Below the pieces are notes generated by a model, which was given only the letters and a program-made list of their open reading frames with translations, did not search any database and was not told the origin of the DNA. From JBHHYR01 sp046757585 (lineage in GTDB: Bacteria > Desulfobacterota > Binatia > HRBIN30): 7,380 bases of DNA. The translations under genes and the position numbers were made by a program. Of this stretch, positions 1 through 5,450 are shown piece by piece (the first letter of the stretch is position 1; every line of letters starts with the position of its first letter). The stretch covers positions 1-7,380 of the forward strand of contig JBHHYR010000197.1 of the NCBI GenBank assembly GCA_046757585.1, read 5' to 3'.

Positions 1-434
1 AATGGTTGTAGCTGGGCTGTCTGGCTTGCAGCGCCGTGCGTCCCACCATCCCGAGCGTGGACAGCAACGGCCGACGATGTAGCTCGTGCCACTTGCGCTG
101 GACGGGGTCGTGCCAGGGTGGTGCGCAACTCCGTTTCACGCGCTTGCAGGCGCTCGACCTGTTTCTGCAGTGCCGCAATCTCCTTGCTGCGGGCACTCAA
201 CTGCTGTTGCAGCGCGTCGTTGCGCTGCTGCTCACGTGCGAGCAACTGGCCTAGCGCGTAGAAGCGTCCGTTGACGATCGGCCCCGCGTACTGCGCACGG
301 GCGGGAAAGCCGGTTGCATCCACCTGGGTATCGACAACGCGACCGGCTGGCAGTGTGCATGCCGAGAGCGAGAGCACCACAGGGCACAGGATGCTCGTTA
401 CCTGCACGCCCCACCCGCACCAACCCCGCGCCAT
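1..434 (-). CDS. Putative lipoprotein with coiled coil (partial, 3' end outside window)
   Basis: The reading frame stays open from an ATG at 434 to the left edge, giving 144 residues without a stop. An in-frame TAG at 449-447 lies just upstream, so this ATG is the earliest possible ATG start. Residues 10-25 are hydrophobic and end in Leu-Ser-Ala-Cys with Cys26, a good lipobox, so signal peptidase II processing and lipid anchoring in the envelope are likely. Residues about 62-108 are rich in Gln, Glu, Leu and Arg with heptad-like spacing, predicting a coiled coil. Residues 110-144 are Ala/Gln/Thr-rich and look disordered. The gene starts 25 nt after the NRDE gene stop on the same strand, so cotranscription is plausible. 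No Shine-Dalgarno is visible, but TATACT (443-438) lies 3 nt before the ATG. I do not recognise a family. The function is unknown; a structural or periplasmic scaffold role would be a guess. Confidence 0.7.
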   Translation of the reverse strand, partial: MARGWCGWGVQVTSILCPVVLSLSACTLPAGRVVDTQVDATGFPARAQYAGPIVNGRFYALGQLLAREQQRNDALQQQLSARSKEIAALQKQVERLQARETELRTTLARPRPAQVARATSSAVAVHARDGGTHGAASQTAQLQP

Positions 435-459
435 CGGAGTATAAGACTAGCCAGTTCTG

Positions 460-1239
460 TCAGTCTTGTCCAACCGTGTTGCTGCCCGCAGGCAGAGCAA
501 TTTCCGCGTACTCGGTCTCACACGGGGCACCATCGGCGTGCCACATGCGAAAACGCCGCTCCCCCACCGAGTAGAGCAATAGAGTAGATGACCGCGTGCC
601 GAAACGTTCCGTGTGTACGCAGAGATTGTTGGGCGGTTCCTCGGAACGCGGATCAAGCGGCGTCGAGTGGTCAGACAGGATGGCGCGCAGCGCAGAGAGC
701 AGCTGCGGGAGCGCGTCCGGTCGCAGCTGCCGGCTGGCCGTCTCGAAGAGACCGTATGACTTGGCAATGCGGGGGCACTCACTATCGTCGACTTCCAAGT
801 TGGTCAGCAGGTGCAGGCCCGGTTGTAGGCCGGTCACGGCCATCTCGCCGCTGGAGTTCCCCACTACACAAGCCGCTTCGGGCGAAACGAGCAGTAGGTT
901 GAACGCGTTGTACCGGATACCGGGATCGGCGCACGCGCGGGTGCAAGCGGCCTCGACCGACGCCTCGTGCAAGACGTCCAGGCACAGCTGGCCGCGCGAG
1001 CGGCGCGTGGGGTCCGGCTCCCTGCGGCTGCGGCGGTTGACGATGCCCGCAACCAGGCCGTGGGCGTTGACGCCGAGCCAGGTGCCGCCGGCAACCAGGT
1101 CTTGGCCTGCCACTATCCACGGGTGATCCCAGCGCTGCCGGGGCGGCGCGGCCGGCCGGTCGTAGAATTCGTCCCGATTGGCCGCCACCACGACGGGGTA
1201 GGCGCTGCTCGTCTGAAAGTACACCGCAAGCGTACACAC
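460..1239 (-). CDS. NRDE (TANGO2) family protein
   Basis: This 259-residue protein has the full set of NRDE-family motifs. It begins with Cys-Thr-Leu right after the initiator. The Asn-Arg-Asp-Glu signature is at 21-24, followed by Asp-Arg-Pro-Ala at 27-30. AGGTWLGVN is at about 50-58, FNLLL at 113-117, LTN at 145-147 and FGTRSST at 213-219. The family has an Ntn-hydrolase-like fold, and the residue after the start Met is a conserved Cys; its biochemical role is unsettled (human TANGO2 is linked to lipid or heme metabolism). The frame is open upstream to an ATG at 1413, but the extra 58 residues are Arg-rich and unlike the family. The GTG at 1239, which puts Cys at position 2, is therefore the real start. 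No Shine-Dalgarno precedes it; a perfect TATAAT ends 6 nt upstream, suggesting a leaderless mRNA. The lipoprotein gene follows after 25 nt. Confidence 0.93.
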   Translation of the reverse strand: MCTLAVYFQTSSAYPVVVAANRDEFYDRPAAPPRQRWDHPWIVAGQDLVAGGTWLGVNAHGLVAGIVNRRSRREPDPTRRSRGQLCLDVLHEASVEAACTRACADPGIRYNAFNLLLVSPEAACVVGNSSGEMAVTGLQPGLHLLTNLEVDDSECPRIAKSYGLFETASRQLRPDALPQLLSALRAILSDHSTPLDPRSEEPPNNLCVHTERFGTRSSTLLLYSVGERRFRMWHADGAPCETEYAEIALPAGSNTVGQD

Positions 1240-1245
1240 GCCCGG

Positions 1246-1274
1246 ATTATAGGAACCGCGCCATGCGACAGCAA
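1246..1274 (-). promoter_or_regulatory. Sigma70-type promoter of the NRDE gene, likely leaderless
   Basis: On the minus strand TTGCTG (1274-1269) and a consensus TATAAT (1251-1246) are separated by exactly 17 nt. The GTG start codon begins 7 nt after the last base of the -10, which is where transcription normally starts. The transcript would therefore begin at or within a base or two of the start codon. The -35 matches the consensus at only 3 of 6 positions (TTG). Confidence 0.6.
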
Positions 1275-1402
1275 TCGACGCCAGGGTGTCGTACGCTGTG
1301 GAGCAGTCCCGACCGCCGCGGGCCGGCTCCGTCGGCTGAAGCGAGGCGTCGTTTGCCAGCCGGCGGCGCGCACGTCTGTGGAAGCGCCGCGGTGCGTAGC
1401 GG

Positions 1403-1408
1403 TAGAAT
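1403..1408 (+). promoter_or_regulatory. Candidate -10 element for the ATPase gene
   Basis: TAGAAT differs from TATAAT at one base and sits 24 nt before the ATG at 1433, so a start near 1415 would leave a leader of about 18 nt. The leader includes AGGTG at 1426-1430, the only Shine-Dalgarno-like string, which is close to the ATG. No convincing -35 is visible (TGGAAG at 1379-1384 is the best, with 18 nt spacing). Together with the opposite-facing promoter at 1246-1274, this makes 1240-1432 a divergent control region. Confidence 0.35.
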
Positions 1409-1432
1409 CTCAATTGTCTTCACGCAGGTGCT

Positions 1433-2434
1433 ATGTTACGGTTGTCAATCATGCCATCGCAGGACGGAACGTTTGCGTCTATCGAAGACGTCATTGAGCG
1501 CCTTGGGCAGCAACAGTACATCTGTAGCCGGCGCATTGCGACGGTCGTGTACCTGGCCAGCCATCTCAGCAAGCCGATTTTGGTGGAAGGGCCGGCGGGA
1601 GTGGGAAAGACGGAGCTGGCTAAAGTCCTCGCCAACGCGCTGGGCCAGCAACTGATCCGTCTCCAATGCTACGAAGGGCTTGATGAAGCCAAGGCGCTGT
1701 ATGAATGGGAATACGCCAAACAGCTGCTCTACACGCAGATCCTCAAGGACAAGATCACGGAGGTGCTGGGTGGAGCCAAGTCGCTGGCGCAGGCCGTGGA
1801 CCGTATTGCAAAGGAAGACGATGTCTTTTTCTCTGACCGTTTCATCCTGCCACGCCCGTTGTTGCGCGCCATCTCCGCTGCAGCCCCGACGGTGCTGCTC
1901 ATCGACGAGATCGACAAGGCGGACACCGAATTCGAAGCGTTCCTTCTTGAGGTCCTCAGCGACTTTCAGGTGAGCGTCCCGGAGCTGGGCACCTTACGTG
2001 CCAAGCACATCCCGCAGGTGGTGCTCACGAGCAACAATGCACGCGAGATGTCGGACGCGCTGAAACGCCGTTGCCTGCATCTCTACATCGACTTTCCGCC
2101 CGCCAGCCAAGAACTCGAAATCGTTCGCCTGAAGGTCCCAGGCATTTCCGCAGCCCTCGCGCAGGAGGTAGTCAACGTTGTTCAGCGGATCCGGCAAGTC
2201 GATCTCAAGAAGACGCCGAGCATCAGCGAGACGCTGGATTGGGCCAAGGCGCTCACGTTGCTGAACGCGAACCGGCTTGATGAGCGTATCGTGGACGACA
2301 CTCTGAATACGATTTTGAAGTACGAAGGTGATATCCGCAAGGCGCAAGACGAGCTGAAAGACTATCTGCAACGGCAGCGGGCGAAACTCGACGACGCCAG
2401 TGTGGTGGAGAGTGCCAAGGAGTTGCTGCACTAG
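1433..2434 (+). CDS. MoxR-family AAA+ ATPase, CoxD-type
   Basis: This 333-residue protein is a single AAA+ module. Walker A GPAGVGKT is at 53-60 and Walker B VLLIDEID at 154-161. The sensor 1 Asn is in LTSNN (198-202), and the arginine finger candidates are Arg212/Arg213 in LKRRCLHLYIDFPP. A helical lid follows (about 224-290) with TPSISETLDWAKAL at 261-274 in the sensor 2 region, where the usual Arg is not evident. This segment and the FILPRPLLRAI stretch (137-147) resemble CoxD-like MoxR proteins more than classical MoxR. The C-terminal tail (300-325) is charged and helical. Such ATPases form hexamers that remodel or insert cofactors into a client, working with a VWA partner. That partner is the next gene, 149 nt downstream. 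The ATG at 1433 is preceded by AGGTG; the in-frame ATG at 1451 is an alternative that would remove six residues. No CO-dehydrogenase genes are nearby, so I give no cox symbol. Confidence 0.94.
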   Translation: MLRLSIMPSQDGTFASIEDVIERLGQQQYICSRRIATVVYLASHLSKPILVEGPAGVGKTELAKVLANALGQQLIRLQCYEGLDEAKALYEWEYAKQLLYTQILKDKITEVLGGAKSLAQAVDRIAKEDDVFFSDRFILPRPLLRAISAAAPTVLLIDEIDKADTEFEAFLLEVLSDFQVSVPELGTLRAKHIPQVVLTSNNAREMSDALKRRCLHLYIDFPPASQELEIVRLKVPGISAALAQEVVNVVQRIRQVDLKKTPSISETLDWAKALTLLNANRLDERIVDDTLNTILKYEGDIRKAQDELKDYLQRQRAKLDDASVVESAKELLH

Positions 2435-2451
2435 GAACCTGCCGGAGAACG

Positions 2452-2510
2452 TCGCCTTGCGCCGCTCGACAGGGTCAGGACGGAGGGCCAACGCTGCGAA
2501 AGCAAGGCGA
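2452..2510 (+). repeat. 9-bp inverted repeat in the ATPase-VWA spacer
   Basis: TCGCCTTGC at 2452-2460 is perfectly complementary to GCAAGGCGA at 2502-2510, with a 41-nt loop. It lies in the 149-nt noncoding gap between the ATPase stop (2434) and the VWA start (2584). In the mRNA it could form a stem that stabilises the upstream message or tunes expression of the downstream gene. No U-tract follows it directly; the only T-run (2551-2555) is 40 nt further on, so it is not a standard terminator. Confidence 0.45.
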
Positions 2511-2583
2511 GCCGAGCCCATGCCGAGTTCGGCGAAGCACCTCCTGCGATTTTTTGAACTGCCTGGTCACACGGGGCGCTCTG

Positions 2584-3993
2584 ATGGACGACCGAATCAT
2601 TGAGTTCACCGCCCTGCTGCGGCGGAACGGGCTGCGCGTGTCCATGGCTGAAAACATGGATAGCTTCCAGGCCTTGCAGTTGGTCGGTCTGGCGGATCGC
2701 ACGACGGTCAAGGATGTGCTGCGTGCGACGGTCGTCAAGCGCGCGGTGGACGCCGGTACGTACGATGCGCTGTTTGACATCTATTTCGGCGGATTAGGGG
2801 ACATCATTGCAGGCAGCGCGACGTCCCTCATGGACGCCATGCAGCTTGACGCGGCAGGGTTCCAACGGCTCCTGGATTCCCTCGCCGGTGTGCTGGACAG
2901 CCTTGACATCGAGCTATCGGAGCTTGCGCAGTTTCTGCTGAGCAACAACACGGGGCAACTCGAGAAGATGCTGCGTGATGCAGCCGGTGCCGCTGAGGTG
3001 CGCAAGATCGAGCGTTCCTTCCAGGAAGGGCGCTACAGTCACACCATGGCACAGACACTCGGCCTTGGTGCGCTGGCAGAGGAACTTGATGCGCTCAAGC
3101 GACAGCTGGACGACGCCGACATCGATCCAGCCCTGCGCAGCCAGCTCCAGCAACTGATCGACCGCCGCCTGCAGGATTTGACCGCCATGATCAAGCGCGC
3201 CGTGCGACTGGAGCTCGAAAAACGCGACCAGGGTGTGCGCGAGAGGCAACGGATGCAGGGCTTGGCTGAGAAGAGCTTCTACTACCTCTCGGAGGAGGAG
3301 ATCCGCCGCATGAAGGAGGCGGTGGCGAAACTCGCCCAACGCTTGAAGAACGTGGTGTCGGCGCGCCGGCGCCAGGCGAAACGCGGCAAGTTCGACTTGA
3401 AGGATACGTTGAGAAAAAACCTCCAATACGGGGGCGTGCCGTTCAAGATCCAATTCGACCGCCGCGTGCGCGACAAACCCCAGGTGATCGTGCTGTGCGA
3501 CGTTTCCGACTCGGTGCGCAATGTATCACGCTTCATGCTCCAGTTCGTGTACTCTCTGCAGGACTTGTACTCGCGGGTTCGCAGCTTCATCTTCGTCAGC
3601 GACATTGGGGAGACCACGCAGCTCTTCGAAGAGCAGGAAGTCAACGAGGCCATCGAAGAGGCGCTCAACGGCAGCATAATCAACGTGTTTGCCCACTCGG
3701 ACTTCGGCCGTGCCTTTCGCGCCTTCCACCGCGATTACATGACCGCCGTGAATAACAAGACCACAGTGATCGTCTTGGGAGATGCACGGAACAATTACAA
3801 TCTGCCCCATGAGTCGGTCGTCAAGGAGATTCAGCACCGCGCCAAGCAGCTCATCTGGCTGAACCCCGAAAATCGCTTGACCTGGGGTTTCGGCGACAGC
3901 GAGATGGATCGCTACCTGCCGTATTGCGATCTTGTTGAGGAGTGCCGCAATCTGAACCAGCTCTACCGCGTGATCGATCGCCTGGTGAGTTGA
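2584..3993 (+). CDS. VWA domain protein, CoxE family
   Basis: This 469-residue protein has an N-terminal helical region (about 1-260) and a C-terminal von Willebrand factor A domain (about 298-469). The metal-ion-dependent adhesion site is intact: DVSDS at 306-310 (D306, S308, S310), with further candidate ligands at Asp373 in SDFGRAF and Asp400 in LGDARNN. The segment just before the VWA domain (about 255-296) is Arg/Lys-rich and includes RKNLQYGG at 277-284, as is usual in CoxE-like proteins. The long N-terminal part is typical of the MoxR-associated VWA group (COG3552-like). It should act in the cytoplasm as the adaptor or client-binding partner of the upstream ATPase, with the metal site bridging to an acidic residue. 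The frame is open upstream to a TTG at 2554, but the ATG at 2584 is preferred. GGGG at 2573-2576, 7 nt before the ATG, is the nearest Shine-Dalgarno-like sequence. The substrate is unknown. Confidence 0.94.
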   Translation: MDDRIIEFTALLRRNGLRVSMAENMDSFQALQLVGLADRTTVKDVLRATVVKRAVDAGTYDALFDIYFGGLGDIIAGSATSLMDAMQLDAAGFQRLLDSLAGVLDSLDIELSELAQFLLSNNTGQLEKMLRDAAGAAEVRKIERSFQEGRYSHTMAQTLGLGALAEELDALKRQLDDADIDPALRSQLQQLIDRRLQDLTAMIKRAVRLELEKRDQGVRERQRMQGLAEKSFYYLSEEEIRRMKEAVAKLAQRLKNVVSARRRQAKRGKFDLKDTLRKNLQYGGVPFKIQFDRRVRDKPQVIVLCDVSDSVRNVSRFMLQFVYSLQDLYSRVRSFIFVSDIGETTQLFEEQEVNEAIEEALNGSIINVFAHSDFGRAFRAFHRDYMTAVNNKTTVIVLGDARNNYNLPHESVVKEIQHRAKQLIWLNPENRLTWGFGDSEMDRYLPYCDLVEECRNLNQLYRVIDRLVS

Positions 3994-4012
3994 TGGCACC
4001 CGTAGAACGGGG

Positions 4013-4042
4013 TTGACGTACCGAAACATTTCTGGGCACAAT
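4013..4042 (+). promoter_or_regulatory. Promoter of the bifunctional nuclease gene
   Basis: TTGACG (4013-4018, 5 of 6 consensus bases) and CACAAT (4037-4042, 4 of 6) are separated by 18 nt in the short gap after the VWA stop. Transcription would start near 4049, giving a leader of about 24 nt that contains the AGGA Shine-Dalgarno. This suggests that the nuclease gene is a separate transcription unit from the ATPase-VWA pair. Confidence 0.5.
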
Positions 4043-4062
4043 GATCCACTGAAGCTAGGTGC

Positions 4063-4066
4063 AGGA
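4063..4066 (+). promoter_or_regulatory. Shine-Dalgarno deciding the nuclease start
   Basis: AGGA sits 6 nt before the ATG at 4073. It supports this start over the upstream in-frame TTG at 4013, which would add 20 residues unlike the family and would overlap the promoter. It is the only clear ribosome binding site in the window. Confidence 0.6.
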
Positions 4067-4072
4067 AGACCC

Positions 4073-4588
4073 ATGAGCCTCGAAAATTCAATTTTGATGA
4101 GCGTCGGTGGGCTCACGCTCGATCCGGTTACGAAGACGCCGATCGTGATCCTCAAGGATCGCGACAACAAGCTCAATCTGCCGATCTGGATCGGGTTGCT
4201 GGAAGCCACGGCAATGGCAACCGAGATCGAGGGCATTAAGATGGCGCGCCCAATGACCCATGACCTCCTGCGCAACATGCTTTCGGAACTTGGCGCGACG
4301 GTGGAGTGCGTCGAGATCACCGACCTCAAGGACAACACGTACTTCGCGTTGATCCACCTGCGGATCAATGGCACGGCACGGACCATCGACTCCCGCCCGA
4401 GCGACGCGATTTCCTTGGCGTTGCGCACGAAGAGCCCGATCTACGTAAATAAGCGGGTGATCGAGACCTCGAGCGTCCTGCAACAGGCAGAGGATTCCAA
4501 CGAAACGAATCTCTCCAACGTCTCGCGCGACAAGTGGGCGGAGATCCTGGAGAAGATGTCGCCGGACGATTTCAAGTACAAGATGTGA
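4073..4588 (+). CDS. Bifunctional nuclease family protein (DUF151/BFN)
   Basis: This 171-residue protein matches the BFN/DUF151 family across its length. The opening VGGLTLDPVTKTPIVILKD (11-29) is followed by LPIWIG (36-41), then an acidic helix with EIEGIK (51-56). RPMTHDLL is at 59-66 and DSRPSDAISLALR at 106-118, the most conserved block of the family. A linker leads to a C-terminal helix WAEILEKMSPDDFKYKM (155-171), a tail common in the bacterial members. Plant and bacterial relatives have been reported to have combined RNase and DNase activity, though in many bacteria the physiological role is not established. The protein is cytoplasmic, with no signal peptide or membrane segment. It has its own candidate promoter and a good ribosome site. 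The TPR gene follows 55 nt downstream on the same strand, so partial cotranscription is possible. Confidence 0.95.
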   Translation: MSLENSILMSVGGLTLDPVTKTPIVILKDRDNKLNLPIWIGLLEATAMATEIEGIKMARPMTHDLLRNMLSELGATVECVEITDLKDNTYFALIHLRINGTARTIDSRPSDAISLALRTKSPIYVNKRVIETSSVLQQAEDSNETNLSNVSRDKWAEILEKMSPDDFKYKM

Positions 4589-4604
4589 CCGTGTCGGGGC
4601 CCGT

Positions 4605-4635
4605 TTGGCGTTCCGAAAATCCGCTACGCGACAAT
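4605..4635 (+). promoter_or_regulatory. Weak candidate promoter for the TPR gene
   Basis: TTGGCG (4605-4610) and GACAAT (4630-4635) each match consensus at 4 of 6 positions, but the 19-nt spacing is long. The -10 ends 8 nt before the ATG at 4644, and no Shine-Dalgarno intervenes, so a start here would give a leaderless or nearly leaderless message. Readthrough from the nuclease gene is the alternative. Confidence 0.3.
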
Positions 4636-4643
4636 TAACCTAG

Positions 4644-5309
4644 ATGGCACGCCGCCGCTTTCGACGGAAGGATCTCAAGCGCCCGGATGAGTTCGTCAAC
4701 GCGGGGCGCGCGTTCATTGCCTGGGCCCAGGCAAACGTGCGTTTGTTGTCGTGGATAGGCGCGGGTGTGGTGTTGCTGGTCATCGCCGCCGCAGGATTTC
4801 TGTCGATGCGCAGCGCGCGCGTGCGCCAGTCCAACGATGATCTCAGCCACGCGTTGGCCCGCTTGCGGGGTGGAAAGTACAGCCAGGCAGCGGCGGAGTT
4901 GGGTGACGTCGCTGAGCGCTGGCAGTCGAGCGCCGTGGGCCGGCTCGCACGGCTGTACGCGGCGACCGCGGATTTGAAGGCGCACAAACCCGACGCCGCC
5001 GCGGCCTTGCTACAGCGAGCGTTGCACGCCGGCGGGTGGCCGTCGTACCTGAAGCAACAGGCGCTGCTAGGCCTTGGTTTCGCCCTGGAGGAAGAAGGCA
5101 AGTTTCAAGCTGCGGGTGATCGTTACGCTGAAGCTGCGGCCGTCCGCGGTCCGTACAGAGCGGTTGCGGTTCTGGGCGAGGCGCGCTGCCGGGTGCAGGC
5201 GGGGCAGGAGCAGGTGGCACTGAAGCTCTATGAGCGCTTCGTGCGGGAGTTTCCCCAGGCGCCGGAGGGGGACATGGTGGCTGCGGAGGTGCGGTTGCTG
5301 CAGGGCTAG
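4644..5309 (+). CDS. Membrane-anchored TPR protein, YfgM-like
   Basis: This 221-residue protein has a very basic N-terminus (MARRRFRRKDLKR), one membrane segment at about 35-54 (LSWIGAGVVLLVIAAAGFLS) and a helical Ala-rich domain (about 64-215) with TPR-like pairs. Examples are GGKYSQAAAEL at 76-86, HKPDAAAALLQRAL at 114-127, EGKFQAAGDRYAEAA at 151-165 and GQEQVALKLYERFVREFP at 187-204. The positive-inside rule puts the N-terminus in the cytoplasm and the repeats in the periplasm. Length and layout match the YfgM/TPR_21 group; in E. coli YfgM attaches to the SecYEG translocon and works with periplasmic chaperones. Whether this protein does the same is inference. No BamB homolog or other Sec-related gene flanks it, unlike the enterobacterial context. 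The ATG lacks a Shine-Dalgarno; the next in-frame ATG lies far inside, beyond the membrane segment, so this start is firm. Confidence 0.88.
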   Translation: MARRRFRRKDLKRPDEFVNAGRAFIAWAQANVRLLSWIGAGVVLLVIAAAGFLSMRSARVRQSNDDLSHALARLRGGKYSQAAAELGDVAERWQSSAVGRLARLYAATADLKAHKPDAAAALLQRALHAGGWPSYLKQQALLGLGFALEEEGKFQAAGDRYAEAAAVRGPYRAVAVLGEARCRVQAGQEQVALKLYERFVREFPQAPEGDMVAAEVRLLQG

Positions 5310-5321
5310 GCTCTAGTTACC

Positions 5322-5350
5322 ATAACATATCTTATCAGACATTGTATCTT
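5322..5350 (+). promoter_or_regulatory. AT-rich candidate promoter upstream of the histidine kinase
   Basis: The 141-nt gap between the TPR stop and the kinase ATG opens with an AT-rich block that stands out from its GC-rich surroundings. ATAACA (5322-5327) and TATCTT (5345-5350) are 17 nt apart and each match consensus at 4 of 6 positions. TATCTT also occurs at 5328-5333, making a direct repeat. A start near 5357 would leave a long leader of about 94 nt that contains the palindrome at 5385-5400. TTTAAT at 5411-5416 is an alternative -10, but no -35 is visible for it. Confidence 0.35.
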
Positions 5351-5384
5351 CCCGCCACACCATCGACCTTTTTACCAAGGCCCC

Positions 5385-5400
5385 GCGCAATCTTGCGCAA
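5385..5400. repeat. Palindrome upstream of the histidine kinase (possible operator)
   Basis: GCGCAA (5385-5390) and TTGCGC (5393-5398) form a perfect 6-bp inverted repeat around TC. The right half is also part of an 8-bp palindrome TTGCGCAA (5393-5400). A symmetric site of this size between candidate promoter elements and the kinase start suits a dimeric regulator, but no known consensus is claimed. Confidence 0.4.
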
Positions 5401-5450
5401 CTCGCGCTTCTTTAATCGCTGATACGAACTTGCTAGCTTCGCGCCGCCGA

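Noticed and set aside
1240..1413. N-terminal extension of the NRDE protein to an ATG at 1413
   Set aside because: The 58 extra residues are Arg-rich, unlike the family, and cover the promoter. The family start is the Cys-Thr-Leu after the GTG at 1239.
967..1497. 176-codon plus-strand frame antisense to the NRDE gene
   Set aside because: It overlaps the NRDE gene and the start of the ATPase in another frame, and its product has no recognisable features.
2554..2583. TTG start adding ten residues to the VWA protein
   Set aside because: The ATG at 2584 has a usable upstream GGGG, and the added residues resemble nothing in the family.
2914..3453. 179-codon minus-strand frame opposite the VWA gene
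   Set aside because: It is fully antisense to a gene with clear conserved motifs, and its leucine-rich product reflects the reverse complement of charged-helix codons.
4013..4072. TTG start adding 20 residues to the nuclease
   Set aside because: The TTG is part of a likely -35 element, and the ATG at 4073 has a proper AGGA site and the family N-terminus.
3526..4428. 300-codon open frame on the minus strand across the VWA end and the nuclease gene
   Set aside because: It lies antisense to two strongly supported genes and their promoter gap, shows no recognisable motif, and such shadows are expected in GC-rich coding DNA.
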